From Piscicola geometra (Eukaryota; Annelida; Clitellata; Hirudinida; Piscicolidae): DNA of 64,000 nucleotides. The stretch spans positions 4,691,241-4,755,240 of the forward strand of contig OX030959.1 of NCBI GenBank assembly GCA_943735955.1, written 5' to 3'. Shown one piece after another: positions 49,553 to 59,723 of the stretch (the first letter of the stretch is position 1; each line of letters starts with the position of its first letter). The notes beneath the pieces are model-generated. The model was not told the DNA's origin. It worked only from the letters and a program-made list of their open reading frames with translations, and ran no database searches. A program made the translations under genes and the position numbers.

Positions 49553-51940
49553 CATCATCACTACCCTTGGAGCACTCCATAGAGCCTACAGCATACAGAG
49601 TTCCACTAGTGGATCTGTATTGGTTGTTGTTGTTGTTGTTGTTGGTGTTGTTAGTGTTATTGTAGACGATGACGACGTTGATGATAGTGATGTTGATGAT
49701 AGTGATGATGATAGTGCATAGCCACAACCAATCCTGTTTCCCCACCTCCAACTTCTCCCCACTCCTAACCCCTCCTTCCACCACCCCATAAAAGTTCCTA
49801 AAACCACCACCACCACCACCACCACGACGACCACCACCACCACCACGACGACGACGACCACCACCACCACCACCACCCCCACCACGACGACCACCTCCTG
49901 GGCCTGGTCCTCCAGTTCTGCATGTGGGACCTCCTCTCTGGCAGCAGGTGGTACTTCATCGCCTCGAAGATGAGCTCCTGACAGAAGGACTTCTCCTTGA
50001 AGAGGCTGTTCATCTCCACGTGGTCTGTCAGGAACTGGAGGGTGGGTGCATGGGTTGGTTGGATGGGTGGATGCATGGGTGGGTGCATGGGTTGGTTGGA
50101 TGGGTGGGTGCATGGGTTGGTTGGATAGGTGGATGCGTGGGTTGGTTGGATGGGTGAATGCGTGGGATGGTTGGATGGGTGGATGCATGGGTTGGTTGGA
50201 TGGGTGGGTGCGTGGGTTGGTTGGATGGGTTGAGTTCAATAAGTTGCCGGTTTGAATGGATAAATGGGGATAGGATTTTTTCGAATGGCTTGAATTCGAC
50301 GGGATGGGTTGGATGAACAGCGCCATAGCAGCAGCAGCAGCCACCTCGGGCGACAGGAGGGGCAGTTTGACGAAGGAGAGGAGTAGAGGCAGGTGGAGGC
50401 AGCGGCTGGCAGGGTCCTTGTTCGTCCAGTGAACCAGCGAGTGGAAGACGACCTGGCCGGAGAGTGTGGTGTGTTGGTGGTTGTGGTGTGGAGTAACCAT
50501 GGCGGGTTGAAAGCTGTGAGAAGTTGGCTGTTGTGGTGCGAATGTGTGGCTGAAGGCACAGACCGACTCATCGGAGACGTTGAGAAACTCGTCTTTGAAG
50601 AGTTCCATCAGGTCGAGGTGGCTGAGATGCAGGAACTCCTGGTTGACGATGATCTTCTCAAAGTTCCTCTGTTGCGTGCAAGTGGCGAGGTTTGGTGGTG
50701 GTGGTGGTGGATAGGTGGTGGTTATGCGATAGTGGTGGTTGTTTAGTGGTGTAGTGCTGTTGGAGAGCAGTGTGGTTGTGGTTATGTGATGATCCATGAA
50801 ATTATTCAATTCCAATAAATCTCTGAAATAGAAAAAAAAATCCTTTCTTTCACCCTATCTTTCCTCCACCATAGTTCACACACAGCCCACCCCCCCCCCA
50901 TTCCACCCCCTTCCCCCCCTCTCCAACTGACCACAAGGTACTGATGGGCAGACTTGAAGAGACCAGAGCAGCCCTGGGTGTCAGCAAAGTGTCGGATGCC
51001 GATGCAGTTCGAGGGGTGCAGCTGCTTCTGCATGAAGTCACTGCACGCCGATACAACCGTCGTTAGCTGGGTGGGTGATGATGATGATGGTGGTGGTAGT
51101 GATGATGATGATGGAGGTTATTATGATGATGATGATGATGATGGAGGTTATTATGATGATGATGATGATGATGGTGATGATGATTTAGTGATATACCTGC
51201 AAGATACATGCAGTGCTCATCAGCATCTCGACATTTTCTTCTCTTATGTCAATCTTGCCTTGAAAAAAGCAATTGAAATGTACAACTTATTATATTTAAA
51301 TCAGTTTTAAAAACTTTATTTTTATGAGACACTGAGAAGTTCAGTTGTTAGATAGACCCTCACCCAAGTACATGAACTTGACCAGCTCCTTCATGGCGTC
51401 AGCATCCACGTCTTTTAGGACGATCTAGCAGAAGGGTTCAGTGGCCATTATGCAATATGTTAGTTAATAAGTTATTGATGTTATATTAGATTGATAATTA
51501 TATATTGACTCTTTGTATTTAATGTAGTATTCCTATATATATTATTATTATTTAATGCTTTAAATGTAAGATAAGGACCTCTTCTTGGGTGGCCTCGACC
51601 ATGTCGTTCATGAACATGGCAGAAAAGTAGTCAGAGAAGGAGCTGAGAATGACTCTGTGTGCTGGAATGCGTGTGTCCTCAACACACAAGACTACATCAC
51701 AAAGCTGTGAATTGTATTAATTTAAATGTTTATTTTATAAATATAAATTTTTTTCAAAGTTTGAAAGGATAAAAGGGAAAGAAATTTTATATATGCAAAA
51801 ACAATTCTTGTTTGAAGATACATGAATATTATTGAATTAACCACAGAAACCTGCTGGTTGAAGAAAAACTCTTGCATTTTGCTCATTAGAGTTTTTGCAT
51901 GGGACTCTTCTTCAAATATATTTTCAATAATTTCTTCCAT
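47317..51940 (-). CDS. KLHL1/4/5-type BTB-BACK-kelch protein
   Basis: Seventeen minus-strand exons: 51851-51940, 51579-51704, 51364-51424, 51197-51258, 50932-51066, 50564-50668, 50345-50452, 49895-50034, 49565-49614, 49271-49371, 48910-49033, 48717-48792, 48450-48536, 48064-48276, 47864-47950, 47617-47701 and 47317-47421 (584 aa). Order: BTB ([27 protein letters not shown]), BACK ([30 protein letters not shown]), then six kelch repeats with GG motifs ([57 protein letters not shown]). [25 protein letters not shown] and GRAGACVV match the vertebrate KLHL4/5 group, whose members are cullin-3 substrate adaptors. The long N-terminal extension of vertebrate KLHL5 is absent, and the C-terminal tail after GRAGACVV is lineage-specific. 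Introns are full of GTG, GAT and CAC repeats. Confidence 0.92.
47514..47592. repeat. (CAC)n microsatellite in the last kelch intron
   Basis: CAC/ACC repeat in the intron between the last two exons of the kelch gene. Confidence 0.9.
49476..49562. repeat. (ATC)n microsatellite adjoining a 5' splice site
   Basis: ATC repeat (GAT on the coding strand) that begins directly after the donor of the kelch exon ending at 49565. Confidence 0.9.
49799..49894. repeat. (CCA)n/(CGA)n repeat starting at a 5' splice site
   Basis: On the coding strand this is GTGGTCGTCGTGG followed by GTGG repeats. The repeat includes the donor dinucleotide after exon 8 of the kelch gene. Confidence 0.85.
50040..50235. repeat. 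TGGGTTGGTTGGA/TGGGTGCA minisatellite in a kelch intron
   Basis: Irregular units of about 28-32 bp (GGTTGGTTGGATGGGTGG and variants) between exons 7 and 8 of the kelch gene. Confidence 0.85.
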
Positions 51941-52595
51941 TTTAAAATTATTTGTTAGAACATATATATAATAAATAAGCTATTAAATTTCAACTACTTA
52001 TTCGTGCTCTTGGCTGTATTTTCAGTTAGTTTTGAACACTCCCCTTGCAGCCTAATTAAGGCTTAATGATTAAGCAATATGTGAAGACAGATTTATCATA
52101 AATCATTTATGTGTTAGAAGAATTGAGATATTTAAATTGGATAAATAAAAATAAAAATAAAATTATTATAATTTTTTCTATTCAAATTTTTTTGCAAATA
52201 AATAATTCACTGAGTTTTTGGTTAAAAAATAAATTCCACTAGATGAGTTAAAAGTAAACTATTTATAATAATAGTCTTTTAGATTTACCGGATATTTTAA
52301 CTAGCCGTTGAGCTTTAACACAGTCTAAAAGTGGCGGTTTAGTAGTATTTAATTGAAGTGATTTGTTAAAACATATATACATAGAAGAAACTTTATAATA
52401 GTATTAAATTTTAGATAAATTCATAACTGAACAATTCAAGATTTATTGACAGTTTTGTGTTTAGATTCATTCTTACTTATCCTTTTAGTAAAAGGCTTTT
52501 ACTATCTCTATTAAATTAGTAATAGTATTAATAAAAGATTCTAAAATTTAGAATCTAAATATTGCAAAAAGCTTAATAATTTAAATTAAGCTTAA
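51941..52595. promoter_or_regulatory. Divergent AT-rich intergenic region (kelch / SR protein)
   Basis: 655 bp between divergent start codons, very AT-rich, with no coding sequence seen. It should carry both promoters. Confidence 0.4.
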
Positions 52596-54200
52596 ATGGC
52601 CACGAATAGAGTTTATGTTGGTAGAATACCGTTCAGATGTGATGAGAGAGATATAGAGAGGTTTTTCAGAGGCATTGGCAGAATACGTGATATAATGCTT
52701 AAATCTGGATACTGCTTTGTGGTAAGCACCAAATTTAATAATATTTGTAAAATTAATATATATTTTTCATTTTAAAGTTGTTTTTTCAAAATAATGTATT
52801 TTAAATTGCCTTGAAGGAGTTCGAGCATCCGAGGGACGTGCAGGAGGCAGTGTACGAATGCAATGGTCAGGTGCTCTGTGGAGAAAGGTGCGTGCCCTCC
52901 ATTTCTGCCTGCCTCATCACTCCATCCTAAATAAAACTTTCAATTAGAATTTTTAATTAATTGCTCTCTTAAAGCCACGCCAAGCACTCAACATCAACAC
53001 CAACCAGAGTGACAGTAGAGCCAGCAAAAGGCACGCCCCACGGGGAGGATCTCAAGAGGGATGCAGAGAGAGGCATCCAGTACCATGAGAAGAGAGAGTT
53101 TGAGAGGTGGGGGTAGGGGAAAGGAAGAGTTTGAGAGGTGGGGGTAGGGGAAAGGAAGAGTTTGAGAGGTGGGGGTAGGGGAAAAGAAGGGTTTGAGAGG
53201 TGGGGGTAGGGGAAAGGAAGAGTTTGAGAGGTGGGGGTAGGGGAAAGGAAGGGTTTGAGAGGTGGGGGAGGGGAGAGATTTAGAGGTGGGTAGGAAGGGT
53301 TGAGAGGTGTGAGTTATTTTGTTTTTGAATGGAGCTTGCTACAGTGTGTCTGATGACTTAAATACTGCACAAAGGCCACTGCGACCAAAGGGAGAGTTCA
53401 GACTCTTGGTCGAAAACCTTAGTACCCGCATCAGCTGGCAGGTGTGTGCATTGTCAGTGTGTTTAACTGTGGTGTTGATTTTGTGGTGGTGGTTACTTAT
53501 GCTGTTTTTGTGGTGTTGTATCATGTTTTTAAGCTTTCTCTTTAACATTTTTTTATATGTAACTTTTTGTTAAACTCATAAACAGAATTTTCAAAAACAA
53601 TTTTTCAACTTTGGTACAGTGGACTCAAAAATGCAATTAAAAACGGTCAATCAATCAAGCAACCAAATGGCCAATCAATCAATTAGTAAAGCTGCCAATT
53701 ACAGCTCCCAATCAATCAATCAATCATTCAAACAACCAAGCATTGACAACAACCCAACAACTGCCTCAATATTAACAAGCAACCACTTGCAATGTCCGTT
53801 AGTCAGACAAGCGACAACCAATCAAGTAAGCAACACTGTAAGCATCACTTAGTGAGTCAGTCAGTCAATCAGTCAGTTGCCATCAATCAATCCCCCACTC
53901 TGAGTCAATCAACTCTTTGGTTTGCTTCCTTCTCTGCATTTTGAATTTGAATAATTAGATCTCATTGTGAGTGCATAACCATCGCTCAAATGGATGGCAT
54001 GGGCAGGAGTTGAAGGAGATGATGCACAAGATCGGAGAGGTGACTTTCGCAGACGCCCATAGAGAGAGGAGGAATGAGGGGTGAGTGAGGATGGAGCATC
54101 GTTTGTCAATCTCCTGTTAGCAATCAACTATTTCTGGCAGTGCAACAATAACAAATGATCTTTTTAGCCATATCACTACTACTATTATTACTTATTTTAG

Positions 54201-54243
<43 letters not shown>

Positions 54244-55063
54244 GCAGCATTGTGGAGTTTGTGAAGAAGGAGGACTTGGTGCGAGCGATGGAGGAGTACG
54301 AGGGCCTCGAGTTGAATGGCAGAAGGATTCGTCTGCACGACATCTCACCCGCCCCCAGGAAGAGGAGGTTTGCCCTTGCTGTGGTGTTGTATGTGTTGCT
54401 GTGGTGTTGTGTGTGTTGCTGTGGTGTTGTATGTGTTGCTGTGGTGTTGTATGTGTTGCTGTGGTGTTGTGTGTATGTGTTGCTGTGATGTTGTATGTGT
54501 TGCTGTGGTGTTGTGTGTGTTGCTGTGGTGTTGTATGTGTTGCTGTGGTGTTGTGTGTGTTGCTGTGGTGTTGTGTGTGGTGCTGTGATGTAGGTGTGCT
54601 ATGGTTAATTTGAAGCATATATATTTTATATTGTTTACTGTTTGAGGCCATCCCAAAGCAAGCACTACGTCCATCAGCACCATCACTCAACACACCACAC
54701 AACAGTCACAGCCCTCCGAGGCAGGCATCCCGAGGGAGTGCATCCTCAGGAGGAGGAGGAGGAGGAGGAGGAGGTGACAGTGAAGAGGAGTGGAGGAGAA
54801 AGAGGAGGAAGAGAGAAAAGTCCGACTCGAACAAGAGTGACCACACCGGATCCGATGTGGAAGATGGCACGGAGAGTGAGGGTGCAAAGAGAGATGTTGA
54901 GAACGGGTATGATAAGTTACTGGATGAGGAGGAGGGCAAGGATGGAAAGGATAAAGGAAGGGATGAGGAGAATGGCGTGGTTGGTGATGATGATGATGGA
55001 TTCAGGCGGCATAGAGGACGCGGTGATCGAGAGGATAATGGAGAGAAGGATGAGGATGAGTGA
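52596..55063 (+). CDS. SR splicing factor (SRSF4/5/6 or B52 type) with acidic, RS-poor tail
   Basis: Seven exons: 52596-52721, 52817-52887, 53008-53106, 53345-53441, 54007-54080, 54248-54367 and 54706-55063 (314 aa). RRM1 has VYVGRIPF (RNP2) and SGYCFVEFEH (RNP1). The second, pseudo-RRM has the diagnostic motif SWQELKE, split across exons 4 and 5, then MMHKIGEVTFAD, NEGIVEFVKK and GRRIRLHD. These two domains define the SRSF4/5/6 group, which binds exonic enhancers and recruits the spliceosome in the nucleus. The C-terminal exon (acceptor chosen by phase) has little RS: SHSPPRQASRGS, a Gly run, KRRKREKSDSNKSD, then a Glu/Asp/Lys-rich end. Intron 3 starts with a 31-bp repeat that carries six copies of the exon 3 donor, and intron 6 has a TGCTGTGGTGTTG repeat. 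A poly(A) signal is at 55171. Confidence 0.88.
53096..53270 (+). repeat. 31-bp minisatellite containing the 5' splice site of SR exon 3
   Basis: Units of GAGAGGTGGGGGTAGGGG plus AAAGGAAGAGTTT. The donor GAGAG|GTGGGG recurs at 53106, 53137, 53168, 53199, 53230 and 53261, exactly 31 bases apart. Confidence 0.93.
54180..54244. repeat. (ACT)n tract before a splice acceptor
   Basis: ACT repeat that forms the polypyrimidine-like tract of the SR exon 6 acceptor (ACTGCAG, ending 54247). Confidence 0.9.
54375..54598. repeat. TGTGTTGCTGTGGTGTTG minisatellite in SR intron 6
   Basis: About twelve 18-bp units starting just after the exon 6 donor. Three frames stay open and look like Cys/Val/Leu-rich proteins, which are artefacts. 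Confidence 0.93.
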
Positions 55064-55552
55064 GGATTCCTGTTTTGTTCTTTGTTTCACCTCATGACCG
55101 AAAGTTCATCATTGCTATTTATGTGTATTCTTGCATACATTCTATTGGTCTTACTAACATTTGTTTTGGAAATAAATACAATAACTATAAAGTGTCAATT
55201 AATCAAAATACAAATAATTTTTTTTTGGAGATTTCATAGAAATTTGATTTCATCAAGAATAAGTGTAGGGAAAGAATGAATTTGGCAGAAGACTGCCAAG
55301 GATGACCTCATTAAGCGCATATTAATCATTATCCCATGATCTTTCAAGAATATACAAGTTTTTAGTTAAAGGTACTTTCAGAATAGTTATTCAAATTTTT
55401 CATTTGAAAAATATTTATTTATAATTTTACTATTTAAATGACAACCTACACTAATTGTTTACATACAGTGTAGATAACTTCCATCCTTACAGATTGTTCC
55501 GTGAGAGCCTTGGTCATTGTAGAAAATAAAAACCAGTAGAAACTTTCGAGAA
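55064..55552. other. Intergenic region between SR gene and FEM1
   Basis: 489 bp, AT-rich. It contains the AATAAA at 55171-55176 (108 nt after the SR stop) and must hold the FEM1 promoter. No gene seen. Confidence 0.5.
55171..55176 (+). terminator. Polyadenylation signal of the SR gene
   Basis: AATAAA about 108 bases past the SR stop codon. Confidence 0.5.
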
Positions 55553-58500
55553 ATGGAGGATGGGCCTAGGAAATTGTACGACGCTGCTCTGAGTGGTAAC
55601 TTGAAGACGGTGCGTTCAATCATCAAGTCCTACTCAAAGGACTCGAGCAACAAGTGCAGTAGCAGTGCAGGAATCGTGAACGAAATCATTGACGGAGCCA
55701 CTCCCTTGATAGCCGCCTGTCGCAACGGCCATCTGCCCGTGGTGGTCTACTTGGTGGAGTCCTGCCACGCAGACATCCACCAGGTAGGCACTGTGCAGTT
55801 CGACAACGAGAACATCGAGGGAGCCCCTCCTCTTTGGTGTGCCTCTGCCGCAGGCCATCTTGAGATCGTCGAGTACCTAGTGAAGGTGGGTGCGGAGGTG
55901 AACAAGACCACATACTCCAGCTCGACCCCTCTCAGGGCTGCGTGCTTCGACGGCCACTTGCGGATTGTGAAGTTCCTGATTGAGAACAACGCAGACATCG
56001 AGCAGGCAAACAAGCATGGACACACTTGCCTCATGATCGCCTGCTTCAAGACCCACATCCACATTGTGCAGTATCTGCTTAGTAAAAAGGCTGATGTAAA
56101 TAGAAAAAGTTTAAAAGGTTATTTTCATTTTAAAACTTTTCAATGATTTATTTAATTATTCTTTTTATGAATTATCTTTTTTTAATGTCAAAATAGACTT
56201 CCTATACACTTTCAAAATTAATCTTTCTCATCACTACCAAAATGTTTCACCATCAACCACACTTCCACTTTCCATTCATTCCACCCATCCAATCTACTCC
56301 TTCATCCATAACCCACTCATCCATTCACTACCCACCCACTTCTCAACCACCCACCCATCTTTCAACCACCTATCCATAAACTACCTACCTACTTATCCAC
56401 CCACTCACGAATGTACCACTCACCCGCCCATGCACCCACCACAGGCAACACCGCTCTGCATGACTGTGCAGAGTCTGGTTCGTTGGAGATCATGAAACTG
56501 CTCCTGAGACACAAGGCACTCCTTGAGAAGGACACCTGGGGCAACACGCCCTTGCTTGCTGCTGCCACCATTGGTTTGTATCCATATAAACTATACTTTT
56601 TCTTCTGACCCATTTTTGACCACATATGCACCATCCTGGATTCCTTTATTTTTCCATTGACGATGGAGTGTGATAATCTTATCTTCTTCAGCTCTGATGA
56701 TCTTTTTGCTTGCATTGCTAACCATTGCATCCGTAAACGTAGCACTGCAAAACTCTTCCAACATTCGCTTTTGCTTATCCATCTTCGCTCACTTCTGTAG
56801 GCTATCGATTAGGAAACCAAATTCAGTCTGATTGTTCTAGAGATCCGTTATTCTGAAACATTGCAACTCTGTGAGTTGCTGATAGTATAGTAGTCAAGTG
56901 AAACTAACCAATCGAATCAGCCACTTCTCCACCCCCCACTCCCCCAAACACACACATACACACACACGCACACACACAGGACACGCACACATCGTGGAGT
57001 TTCTGATCACGAGGTCAGTCTTCACTCAAAGAGAGAAGGTCGAGGCACTAGAGTTGCTGGGAGCGACGTGTGTGGACCGGAAGAGGGACCTGATGGGAGC
57101 TGCCCGCTACTGGAGGATGTCCTTGCACGAGTGGGGAGGAAGTGAGGTGGCTCGGGGACAGGGCTACACGCAGCCAGTCAGCGCCTACAACTACGCCAGC
57201 GAGTTCCGATCGGAGGCTGACCTGCAGGAGCTGGTGAGCGACCCCGACGAGATGCGAATGCAGGCCCTGCTGCTGCGCGAGAAGATCCTCGGCCCGATGC
57301 ACCCCGACACCTCGTACTACATCCGCTACAGAGGCGCTGTCTACGCCGACAGTGGCGACTTTGCTCGCTGCATCACGCTCTGGAAGTATGCCCTCGCCAT
57401 GCAGCGCAAGCACCTCGACGTGCTGAACCAACTGACGCAGAGCAGCTTCCTTTCCTTTGCAGAACTCTTCTCCTTCATGGCGACCAACCCTGATCGCTTC
57501 TACGTGCGCACTGGCGTCTCCGAGGCCTTCTTCGACGACCTGCTGCTCATTCTGCAGTTGTGCGTCGAGGAGATCCAACAGGGCAGGAGGCACCTGCAGG
57601 AAGCCACTTCTGCTGCAGCAGGTGCCGCTGAGGCTGTGAAGGAGAAGGAGGTGATGTGCTACAACCGCTACCTCGTCATCGTCATCCACATCTGCTCACT
57701 CATCAACAAGCACACGAGCGACAACCACGTCGAGGAGGACAAGTTAAAAGCCTTCACCAAAGCTTTCGCTCACCTCGCCTCTCTCGGCCTCAGCAACACA
57801 CAAAGCCAACAGAGCTTGTTGCATCTCGCCTGCTGCAAGGACAACTCCGCAGTGGGACGCTACCCCATCTGCACCTTTCCCCAACCCTCGCTCATCCTCC
57901 GAATGCTCCAAGCAGATCTCTCTCCTTCCAAAACCGACAAGAATGGTTGGTTTGTTCTCTGAAGAGTATATAATTATCAAAAATACAATATAATACAACG
58001 ACGAGTATTATTAACGTGGCGTTAACCCGGTCGAGCTTCAAGACCTTTGTGAACAAACCTCTCAATCCATCCAACACAATTACACCCCCCATCATCCAAC
58101 ACAATTACACACCTCCCCCTATCATTCAACACAACTACCCTCCCCCCCATCATCCACCACTACAATCACCCCTCATCCATCACCATCCAACACAACTACC
58201 CTCCCCCTCATCATCCACCACTACAATCACCCCTCATCCATCACCATCCAACACAACTACCCTCCCCCTCATCATCCACCACTACAATCACCCCTCATCC
58301 ATCACCATCCAACACAACCACACCCCCTCAGGCAACACCCCCCTTCACCTGGCTTGTCTCTCGCAGTCACCACAGGTCATCCTCCTTCTCCTCAAGCATG
58401 GCGCCCATCTCTGCACTCGCAACAACGACCACAAGACCGCATCTGACCTGCTCAGCGACCTGCCCATCCACTCCATCACCCCCGTCCTCCAGTACACCAG

Positions 58501-58597
58501 CCTGCAGTGTCTGGCTGCTAAGGCGATCAAGAAGCACAAGCTCCCCTATGAGGGCGTCATCGCCAGTGTCTTGGAAGCGTTTGTCAGGTCGCATTGA
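55553..58597 (+). CDS. FEM1: FEM1 (FEM1A/C-like) ankyrin-repeat substrate receptor of CUL2 ubiquitin ligase
   Basis: Four exons: 55553-56117, 56445-56573, 56980-57945 and 58332-58597, giving 641 aa (human FEM1 proteins about 617-669). N-terminal ankyrin repeats carry the family signatures IEGAPPLWCASAAGHLEI, STPLRAACFDGHL, NKHGHTCLMIAC and NTALHDCAESGSLEIMKL. A TPR-like middle part follows (LELLGATCVDRKRDLMGA, DPDEMRMQALLLREKILG, HPDTSYYIRYRGAVYADSG), then two C-terminal ankyrins (NTPLHLACL, KTASDLL) and LQCLAAKAIKKHKLPY, which contains the VHL-box-like end. FEM1 proteins recognise C-terminal degrons and bind elongin BC-CUL2. The end VLEAFVRSH resembles FEM1C. The intron 2 acceptor sits in a CA repeat and intron 3 in a CCATCATCC repeat. 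Confidence 0.95.
58080..58325. repeat. Minisatellite in FEM1 intron 3
   Basis: Units of about 60 bp containing CATCATCCACCACTACAATC and CATCCAACACAACTACCCTC, three near-identical copies at about 58140-58320, running up to the exon 4 acceptor. Confidence 0.88.
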
Positions 58598-59723
58598 AGG
58601 ATGGATGGGTTGGTGGGTAGGGGGTGGTGATGGGTGGTTAGATGAGGATGGATGATGGAGAAGAGAGAGAGAGAGAAGGAGGAAGAGAGAGAGATGATGA
58701 TGATGTATGGGTGGTTGAATGACGATGGAGCGTGAAGTTTGTTATTTGTGATCTTCATATTTCGGTGTTTCAAGACAAGGATGGCAGTATTTTGACTGAC
58801 GATTTCTGAATTTCTAGGCATTGTATTAGTGGAGACACTGTGATAGAGGAAGAAGACATGGAGCTTGGCTTGGACTCTTGTACATTCACTGCATTTTGTT
58901 GTATAAAGAATTAACCGGCAATTAGGAGGAGAGCTGCCCGATGCTTTGGCGCGTTTCTTTCGAGAGATCGTTGCTTTGACACTGTCATACAGTAGATTAG
59001 ATAGTTTCTTCAGGCATCCTGCACTGGAATACGTTGGTGTTCCAACGATAATTAAGTGTTTCAGAGCTTTGTTCTTCATCTAGGACTCGTTTCTTTACTT
59101 CATCTTCTTCATTTGTACCACACTTATTTCCAGCATTAGGAGTTGCAGTGCATCATCTTCTTATTACCCACACTTCTTTTGAACCGTTTGAAGATTCGTT
59201 GATTTTTTATTTAGTTTTAATCGGCTGAGCATTGATATTGCTATTTTTAGATTGTTTATCTTCCTTATATAGCTTCAGACATTATCATGTAGCCTTCCTC
59301 ATTACTCTCTATTGCTATCTTCACTGCATTAAAAACGATTCTTTTTATCATTTAATTCAAATTAATAAAAAAGTAAGTTCTTAAATAAAGCACTGTGGAT
59401 GTTCTGAATGGCCTTACACAACGATTTCTCTGGTGTGATGAAGAGAAGGATCAAGATGACTGATCAGAAGAGGTCTAAGCTCGAAAGTTTTTTCTTCAAA
59501 TGTTGCAAGATTAATTTTTTTTGGGATCAAATGCAACGTTTATTAAAACTCTTACAATGGATTTGAAAAAGGTTTATTAGTTAAATACAGCTTAATTCTT
59601 ATGAGTTAGGCGCTCTTATTCTTGAGAAGTGAACCTGTGATTGGGTTTTAAAAATTAAAGGCTCGCTTTAAGTCACTTAAATAAAAATATTTAAATATAA
59701 TTTCGAAAATAAACATTTCTACC
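58598..59723. other. FEM1 3' region and intergenic DNA
   Basis: About 1.1 kb. A GA-rich tract lies at about 58655-58695. No exon-like sequence recognised; it should hold the FEM1 3' UTR and the ADAP promoter. Confidence 0.45.

Noticed and set aside
49586..50815. 409-codon minus-strand frame
   Set aside because: It reads through kelch exons 6 and 7 and repetitive introns. True exon ends and phases give the BACK domain instead.
54124..54702. 192-codon minus-strand His/Thr/Gln-rich frame
   Set aside because: Antisense to the SR gene intron 6 minisatellite.
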